DNA of 59,093 nucleotides from Rubellimicrobium sp. (GTDB lineage Bacteria; Pseudomonadota; Alphaproteobacteria; Rhodobacterales; Rhodobacteraceae). The position numbers and the translations under genes were made by a program. Below are positions 54,074 through 59,093 of this stretch, piece by piece. The stretch lies in NCBI GenBank assembly GCA_020852925.1, contig JADYZU010000018.1, forward strand, positions 1-59,093. The letters are read 5' to 3'. Numbering within the stretch: position 1 is the stretch's first letter; each line of letters begins with the position of its first letter. The notes beneath the pieces were generated by a model that did not search any database, was not told where the DNA came from, and saw only the letters and a list, made by a program, of their open reading frames with translations.

Positions 54074-55510
54074 TCACTCCTGCTCGAACTGGAAGATGGC
54101 AAGGCTGCGTTCGCGTTCGTTCACCCGCAGCCGGCGGTTGATCGGGGCATGGGCCCGCGCGGCGCAGTCGCTGCGTTCGCACAGATAGCAGTTGAGCCCG
54201 ATATCCACCGGCTTCAGCCGTTCGAGATCGACGCCATCGGCATAGATGAGGCGCGGCGCATAGGCCACATCGCAGCCCAGCCCGATCGCCAGCCGCTGCG
54301 CCGGCTGCCCATGGGTGCCGCCCGCGCGGGTGACGGTGCGCGCGATCGAGAAATAGCTGGTCCCCTCGGGCATGCGGATGATCTGGGTCTGCACCTGATC
54401 GGGGGTTTCAAAGGCGGCGTGGATGTTCCACAGCGGGCAGGTGCCCCCGAACCGCGAGAACGGGAACCGCCCGGCGCTGAAGCGTTTCGACAGGTTGCCG
54501 GCGCGGTCCACCCGGACAAAGAAGAACGGAATGCCGCGCGCGCCCTCGCGCTGGAGCGTGGACATGCGGTGCGCGGTCTGCTCGAAACTCGATCCGAAGC
54601 GGTGGCCCAGCAGTTCCACGTCGTAGCGGGTCGATTCGCAGGCGGCAAGGAACCGGCCATAGGGCATCAGCAGCGCCGCCGCGAAATAGTTGGCCAGCGT
54701 CACCCGCATGAGCGTGACCGCCGCCGGATCGGTCAACCCGGCCTCCTCGACCAGCGCGGTCATGGCGGCGTCCTGCTCCAGCCGCGCCAGCAGCACCCCG
54801 ATCTGGAACCGCCTGCTCGACTGGCCCAGCAGTTCCGACAGCATCAGTTCCTTGCGGTGCAGGTCGAACCGGCGCAACTGCTCGCCCATCACCTCGGCCG
54901 GCAGGATGCGGGTGCGGATCCCGTGCTCGGCCAGCCGCGCGGTCAGCGCGACATGCGGTTCGTTGCGGTGCAGGCCCAGCGTATCGGCCAGCGCCTCGGC
55001 CGCGCGGTCCAGCGTGTCGATATGGTTGCGCCGCTGGTTCAGCCAGGCGCGCACCGCCTCGACCGGGCGCGAGGCGCCGGCCAGCACCTCGACCTTGTCA
55101 CGGTCGGTCAGCGGGTTGTCATCGGCCAGCGGCCGCAGCAGGCCCTCGCGGTAACGGTCGTGCAGGCGGACAAAGGCGGCGGCCAGGCGCGGCGAGGCCT
55201 GAAGCACCGCCTCGACCTCGGCGCGGGGCAGGTTCGGCAGTTCCACCGCCGGATCCTTCAGCGCCGCGCCGAACTCCGCCGCAAGCTGCGCATCGGTGCT
55301 GGGCGCCAGTTCGGAGACGTTCAGGTCATAGACCTCGGCCAACCGCATGAGGAACCGCGCCGAAGCCGGGCGCTGATCGGATTCGATCAAGGTGACATAG
55401 CTTGCGGACACGCCCAGCTCGGCCGCCATCTGCGCCTGTGTCAGCCCCAGCGAACTGCGCAGCACGCGCAGCCGCTGACCGATGATGAGTTTCTCGCCGC
55501 GCGGGCTCAT
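54074..55510 (-). CDS. ramB: RamB-type XRE-family regulator of the glyoxylate shunt
   Basis: A 478-residue short-chain-fatty-acyl-CoA regulator. An XRE helix-turn-helix lies at about 11-65 (LTQAQMAAELGVSASYVTLIES), followed by a long middle domain related to IrrE/DUF955 and a C-terminal DUF2083-type region with cysteines (CYLCERSDC at about 443-451). RamB and PrpR/PccR homologues with this layout control acetate and propionate metabolism; Paracoccus denitrificans RamB acts on glyoxylate-cycle genes. It is divergent from malate synthase with a 132-bp gap, which supports that role. Confidence 0.88.
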   Translation of the reverse strand: MSPRGEKLIIGQRLRVLRSSLGLTQAQMAAELGVSASYVTLIESDQRPASARFLMRLAEVYDLNVSELAPSTDAQLAAEFGAALKDPAVELPNLPRAEVEAVLQASPRLAAAFVRLHDRYREGLLRPLADDNPLTDRDKVEVLAGASRPVEAVRAWLNQRRNHIDTLDRAAEALADTLGLHRNEPHVALTARLAEHGIRTRILPAEVMGEQLRRFDLHRKELMLSELLGQSSRRFQIGVLLARLEQDAAMTALVEEAGLTDPAAVTLMRVTLANYFAAALLMPYGRFLAACESTRYDVELLGHRFGSSFEQTAHRMSTLQREGARGIPFFFVRVDRAGNLSKRFSAGRFPFSRFGGTCPLWNIHAAFETPDQVQTQIIRMPEGTSYFSIARTVTRAGGTHGQPAQRLAIGLGCDVAYAPRLIYADGVDLERLKPVDIGLNCYLCERSDCAARAHAPINRRLRVNERERSLAIFQFEQE

Positions 55511-55529
55511 GTGACAATACCTGACTCAG

Positions 55530-55577
55530 TTACAGCGCGCATTCGACAAATGTTACAGAAGCACCCTTTGATTACAG
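55530..55577. promoter_or_regulatory. Three TTACAG direct repeats between ramB and aceB
   Basis: TTACAG occurs at 55530, 55553 and 55572, spaced 23 and 19 bp. The sequence is AT-rich for the window and is in the 132-bp divergent gap. It is a candidate RamB binding array or promoter element; only the repeat pattern is visible. Confidence 0.5.
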
Positions 55578-55642
55578 GAACATAATGCACATGCGGCATG
55601 ACATTACTAGCATGACATCATCCCGAACGAACGGAGGATGCC

Positions 55643-57265
55643 ATGCCCCTCGACCGCCCCGCCGCCAGCCTGCCCCCGATCGTCCTGCGCGTCGTGCCCG
55701 AAGTGGAGCGGGTGTTGACCGCCGATGCGCTGGCCTTCGTCGCCGCGCTTCAGGCGCGTTTCGGCCAGCGGCTCAATGCTCTGATGGTCGGCCGCGGCCG
55801 CCGGCAGGAGAGGATCGACCGCGGCGCCCTGCCCGACTACCTGCCCGAGACCACCGACATCCGCCGCGGCATCTGGGAGGCGGCGCCGGTGCCCGACGTG
55901 CTTCTGGACCGCCGGGTGGAGATCACCGGCCCGGTCGAGCGCAAGATGATGATCAACGCGCTGAATTCCGGGGCCAATGTCTTCATGGCCGATTTCGAGG
56001 ACGCGACCGCGCCCACCTTCGCCAATATCATCGCCGGCCACGCGAACATGCTTGACCACCGCGATGGCACGCTGGAACACACGGATGCGAAGACCGGGAA
56101 ATCCTACCGCGTCGCGCCCGATCCCGCGCTTCTCATCATGCGGCCGCGCGGGCTTCATCTGCACGAGGCGAATGTCCTGATCGGTGGGCAGCCGGTCTCG
56201 GCGGCGCTGTTCGACTTCGGCCTGAACGTCTTTCACTGCGGCCGCGCCCTTGCCGCGACCGGGCGCGGGCCGTTCTACTATCTGCCGAAACTCGAAAGCC
56301 ACGACGAGGCGCGGTTCTGGAACGACGTGTTCCTGTTCGCGCAGGACGAGGTCGGGCTGGCGCGCGGCACGATCAAGGCGACCGTGCTGATCGAGACCCT
56401 GCCCGCCGCCTTTGAAATGGACGAGATCGTCTGGCAGTTGCGCGACCACATCGCCGGGCTGAACTGCGGGCGCTGGGACTATATCTTCAGCTATATCAAG
56501 ACCCTGCGCAATCACCCCGCCCATGTCCTGCCGGACCGGGCCGCCGTGACGATGGAGCGGGCCTTTCTGGCCACCTATGCGGCGCGGCTGGTGAAGGTCT
56601 GCCACCGCCGCGGCATCCACGCCATGGGCGGCATGTCGGCCGCGATCCCGGTCAAGGGCGATCCGGCCGCGAACGAGGCCGCCCTTGCCCGCGTCCGCGC
56701 CGACAAGCTGCGCGAGGCCGGCATGGGCCATGACGGCACCTGGGTGGCGCATCCCGATCTGGTTCCGGTCGCGCGCGCGGTCTTTGACGCGGAAATGCCC
56801 GGCATCAACCAGATCCGCCGCCAGCGTCAGGAATGGCGGATCGAACCGGCGATGCTGCTGCGCCCGCACGAGGGCAGCGTGACCGAAAGCGGCGTGCGCA
56901 CCAACCTGTCGGTGGCGATCGAATATCTGGCGCAATGGCTCTCGGGGCGCGGGGCGGTGCCGATCGACAACATGATGGAGGATGCCGCCACCGCCGAAAT
57001 CTCGCGCGCGCAGTTGTGGCAGTGGCGCCGGCACGGCGTCGCGGTCCGGCTCGAGGGCGGGGGCGAACGGCGGATGAGCGCCGAATGGCTGGGCGAACTG
57101 GTGCAGCAGGAGATCCAGCGCCTTCTGGAACGGCTGGGCCCGACCGGGTTCCACCGCGGCCATTACGCCAGCGCCACGCGCATCGTCCACGAGGCGGTGA
57201 CGGCCGAGGTGCTGCCCGACTTCATCACCCTGCCCGCCTATGACGTGCTGAACGCCCTCGATTGA
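55643..57265 (+). CDS. aceB: Malate synthase A
   Basis: A 540-residue malate synthase of the A type, condensing glyoxylate and acetyl-CoA. The arginine-containing segment MRPRGLHLHE, the KLESHDEARFWND segment and the C-terminal NNMMEDAATAEISRAQLWQW-like region are conserved. Length matches enzyme A (about 530), not the longer G form. The ATG at 55643 follows CGGAGGATGCC. It is followed 47 bp later by isocitrate lyase, so the two glyoxylate-shunt enzymes form one operon. Confidence 0.96.
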   Translation: MPLDRPAASLPPIVLRVVPEVERVLTADALAFVAALQARFGQRLNALMVGRGRRQERIDRGALPDYLPETTDIRRGIWEAAPVPDVLLDRRVEITGPVERKMMINALNSGANVFMADFEDATAPTFANIIAGHANMLDHRDGTLEHTDAKTGKSYRVAPDPALLIMRPRGLHLHEANVLIGGQPVSAALFDFGLNVFHCGRALAATGRGPFYYLPKLESHDEARFWNDVFLFAQDEVGLARGTIKATVLIETLPAAFEMDEIVWQLRDHIAGLNCGRWDYIFSYIKTLRNHPAHVLPDRAAVTMERAFLATYAARLVKVCHRRGIHAMGGMSAAIPVKGDPAANEAALARVRADKLREAGMGHDGTWVAHPDLVPVARAVFDAEMPGINQIRRQRQEWRIEPAMLLRPHEGSVTESGVRTNLSVAIEYLAQWLSGRGAVPIDNMMEDAATAEISRAQLWQWRRHGVAVRLEGGGERRMSAEWLGELVQQEIQRLLERLGPTGFHRGHYASATRIVHEAVTAEVLPDFITLPAYDVLNALD

Positions 57266-57312
57266 TCCCGGGCGCGAACGCCGCCCATCCCGTTGACGTG
57301 AAAGGAAGACAG

Positions 57313-58920
57313 ATGGCCCGCAAGAGCTATGCCGCAATCCGTGCCGAAGTGTCCGCCCGCTATCCCGCGGGGATGACGCCGGGCGGGGTCTCGGTCGATG
57401 ACATCGTGCAACTGAAGATGCAGAACAGCTATGACACCCATCTCGACATCGCGCGCGAGATGGCCCGGGTCATGCGTGCCGACATGGCCGCCTATGATGC
57501 CGACAGCGCGAATTTCACCCAGTCGCTGGGCTGCTGGTCGGGCTTTCACGCCCAGCAGATGATCAAGTCGGTCAAGCGGCTGCGCGGCACGGCGCGGGGC
57601 TGCTATGTCTATCTCTCGGGCTGGATGGTCGCGGGGCTGCGCAACCGCTGGGGCCACCTGCCCGACCAGTCGATGCACGAAAAGACCGCCGTGGCCGACC
57701 TCATCCAGGAAGTCTACACCTCGCTGCGGCAGGCGGACGAAGTGGCGCTGAACGATCTGTTCAAGGCGCTGAAATCCGCCCGGACCGACAGCGAACGCCA
57801 GGACGCCATCGCCGCCATCGACGGGTTCGAGAGCCATGTCGTGCCGATCATCGCCGATATCGACGCAGGCTTTGGCAACGAACACGCGACCTATCTTCTG
57901 GCGAAGGAACTCATCAAGGCCGGCGCCTGCGCCCTGCAGATCGAGAACCAGGTCTCGGACGCCAAGCAATGCGGCCACCAGGATGGCAAGGTGACGGTCC
58001 CGCGCGAGGATTTCATCGAAAAGCTGCGCGCCTGCCGCCTTGCCTTCGAGGAACTGGGCGTGGACGACGGCGTGATCGTCGCGCGCACCGATTCCCTTGG
58101 CGCCGGACTCACGCAGAAGGTGCCGGTGAGCCGCTATCCCGGCGACCTTGCCTCGGAATACATCAAGTGGCTGAAGGTGGAACCGATCACCGCCGCCAAG
58201 CCGATGGCCGAGGGGGAACTGGCGCTGTGGCAGGGCGGGCGTTTCGTGCGGCCGCTGCGCCTGCCCAACGGCCTGTTCCCGTTCCAGGAGGGGTCCGGCC
58301 GCGCCCGGGTGATCGAGGATTGCATCGCCAGCCTGTCCGAAGGCGGCGCCGATCTGCTGTGGATCGAGACCGACACCCCGAACGTGGACGAGATCGCCGC
58401 GATGGTGGCCGAAATCCGCAAGGCGGTGCCGGGGGCGAAACTGGCCTACAACAACTCGCCCAGCTTCAACTGGACGCTGAACCTGCGCCGGCAGGTGCGC
58501 GCCCAGTGGCTGTCCGAGGGGCGGATCGCGGCGGGCGACTATCCCGACGGCAACGATCTGATGCGGGCGGATTACGACGATACCGACCTCGGACACGAGG
58601 CGGACGCGCGGCTGCAACGGTTCCAGGCCGATATCTCGGCCCGCGCCGGGGTGTTCCACAACCTCATCACGCTGCCGACCTTCCATCTCACGGCCAAGTC
58701 GGTGGACGAACTCTCGCGCGCCTATTTCGGCGCGGAGCGGATGCTGGCCTATGTCAGGACCGTCCAGCGCGAGGAAATCCGCCGGGGCGTCAGCGCGGTC
58801 AGGCACCAGCACGAGGTGGGATCCGATCTGGGCGACACGTTCAAGGAAATGGTCGGCGGCGACCGCGCGCTCAAGGCGGGCGGGCACGCCAATACCATGA
58901 ACCAGTTCGCCGCCGAATGA
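57313..58920 (+). CDS. aceA: Isocitrate lyase (long form)
   Basis: A 535-residue isocitrate lyase, cleaving isocitrate to glyoxylate and succinate. The catalytic motif is KQCGH at 218-222 (Cys220), the variant of KKCGH typical of the longer Pseudomonas/Acinetobacter-type enzyme. The ATG at 57313 follows AAAGGAAGACAG; the frame is open upstream 17 codons into the intergenic space. The gene is the last of the operon. A terminator-like hairpin follows at 58931. Confidence 0.95.
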   Translation: MARKSYAAIRAEVSARYPAGMTPGGVSVDDIVQLKMQNSYDTHLDIAREMARVMRADMAAYDADSANFTQSLGCWSGFHAQQMIKSVKRLRGTARGCYVYLSGWMVAGLRNRWGHLPDQSMHEKTAVADLIQEVYTSLRQADEVALNDLFKALKSARTDSERQDAIAAIDGFESHVVPIIADIDAGFGNEHATYLLAKELIKAGACALQIENQVSDAKQCGHQDGKVTVPREDFIEKLRACRLAFEELGVDDGVIVARTDSLGAGLTQKVPVSRYPGDLASEYIKWLKVEPITAAKPMAEGELALWQGGRFVRPLRLPNGLFPFQEGSGRARVIEDCIASLSEGGADLLWIETDTPNVDEIAAMVAEIRKAVPGAKLAYNNSPSFNWTLNLRRQVRAQWLSEGRIAAGDYPDGNDLMRADYDDTDLGHEADARLQRFQADISARAGVFHNLITLPTFHLTAKSVDELSRAYFGAERMLAYVRTVQREEIRRGVSAVRHQHEVGSDLGDTFKEMVGGDRALKAGGHANTMNQFAAE

Positions 58921-58930
58921 CCGCAGCCCG

Positions 58931-58957
58931 CCGGGCCGGGGCCTCTCCCCGGTCCGG
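58931..58957 (+). terminator. Terminator-like hairpin after aceA
   Basis: CCGGGCCGGGG pairs with CCCCGGTCCGG (one wobble) around a five-base loop, 10 bp after the isocitrate lyase stop. No U-tract follows, as is common in GC-rich genomes. Confidence 0.5.
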
Positions 58958-59049
58958 CGCCTCTGGGGCGGCGCCGGGACGCAGGCCAGCGGTTCAGGCC
59001 GCCGCTTCCGGCCAGGATCACGGCCGCCGTCACCCGCACCTGCGCAGGC

Positions 59050-59093
59050 GGGGGGGCGCTGCCCCCCCGGGCCCTGCGGGCCTCCCCCCCGGG
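59050..59093 (+). repeat. Dispersed GC-rich intergenic repeat, copy 3 (cut by window end)
   Basis: GGGGGGGCGCTGCCCCCCC, a short spacer and CCTCCCCCCCGGG match the first part of copy 1. The diagnostic ATATTTG and GGACAGATGAAA part would lie beyond the window. The 90 bp before it, after the aceA terminator, hold nothing else recognised. Confidence 0.6.

Noticed and set aside
59041..59093. Long G/C homopolymer runs at the window end as an assembly artefact
   Set aside because: The same order of elements occurs at 15661 and 23985, so it is a real repeat copy cut by the edge.

Overview
The window is about 59 kb of very GC-rich, tightly packed bacterial DNA. Four-base ATGA stop/start overlaps are frequent, and solute-uptake and catabolic operons dominate. 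Gene content points to a heterotrophic alphaproteobacterium, most likely Rhodobacterales and perhaps Paracoccus-like: a RamB-type regulator beside malate synthase A and isocitrate lyase, an aminobenzoyl-CoA catabolic island, and a dispersed 'CCCCCGGGATATTTG..GGACAGATGAAA' repeat. That assignment is inference. I saw no rRNA, tRNA, CRISPR array, transposase or phage gene.

Layout. (1) 1-855: two small housekeeping genes, an IMPACT/YigZ-like protein and a YbaK-type deacylase. (2) 0.9-8.4 kb, minus strand: a LacI-regulated sugar operon with binding protein, two permeases, a family 2 glycosidase and a MalK-type ATPase. (3) 8.5-15.6 kb: an esterase, a LysR regulator and a peptide-type ABC importer with two ATPase domains fused in one protein. 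(4) 15.8-19.2 kb: a MgtA/MgtB-type P-type ATPase split in two by an ATGA junction, then a small membrane protein. (5) 19.2-31.5 kb: a complete-looking 2-aminobenzoyl-CoA catabolic island with tryptophan 2,3-dioxygenase. (6) 31.9-43.6 kb: AraC, SDR, flavin monooxygenase, the two subunits of indolepyruvate oxidoreductase, MarR, two paralogous phytoene-desaturase-like flavoproteins and a cyclase-family hydrolase. (7) 43.7-48.8 kb: a second peptide-type ABC importer. (8) 48.8-54.1 kb: a GntR-linked operon with an amino-acid binding protein, one permease, a kynureninase-like PLP enzyme, a DUF1445 protein, an SRPBCC protein and a thioesterase. (9) 54.1-58.9 kb: the glyoxylate shunt with its divergent regulator.

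How the parts fit. In region 5, tryptophan dioxygenase would feed anthranilate formation. A CoA ligase, the fused monooxygenase/reductase, an SDR, an acyl-CoA dehydrogenase, two crotonases, a hydroxyacyl-CoA dehydrogenase and a thiolase would then take 2-aminobenzoyl-CoA through dearomatisation and beta-oxidation to acetyl-CoA. Acetyl-CoA is what the glyoxylate shunt at the right end assimilates. A near-identical palindrome (ATTTCAAGCTTGAAAT and a one-mismatch version) precedes the transcription units of the island and is a good candidate operator for the MarR protein encoded inside it. Regions 6 and 7 look like an uncharacterised uptake and oxidation module for a peptide-like or aromatic 2-oxo-acid-yielding substrate; this is the least explained part of the window.
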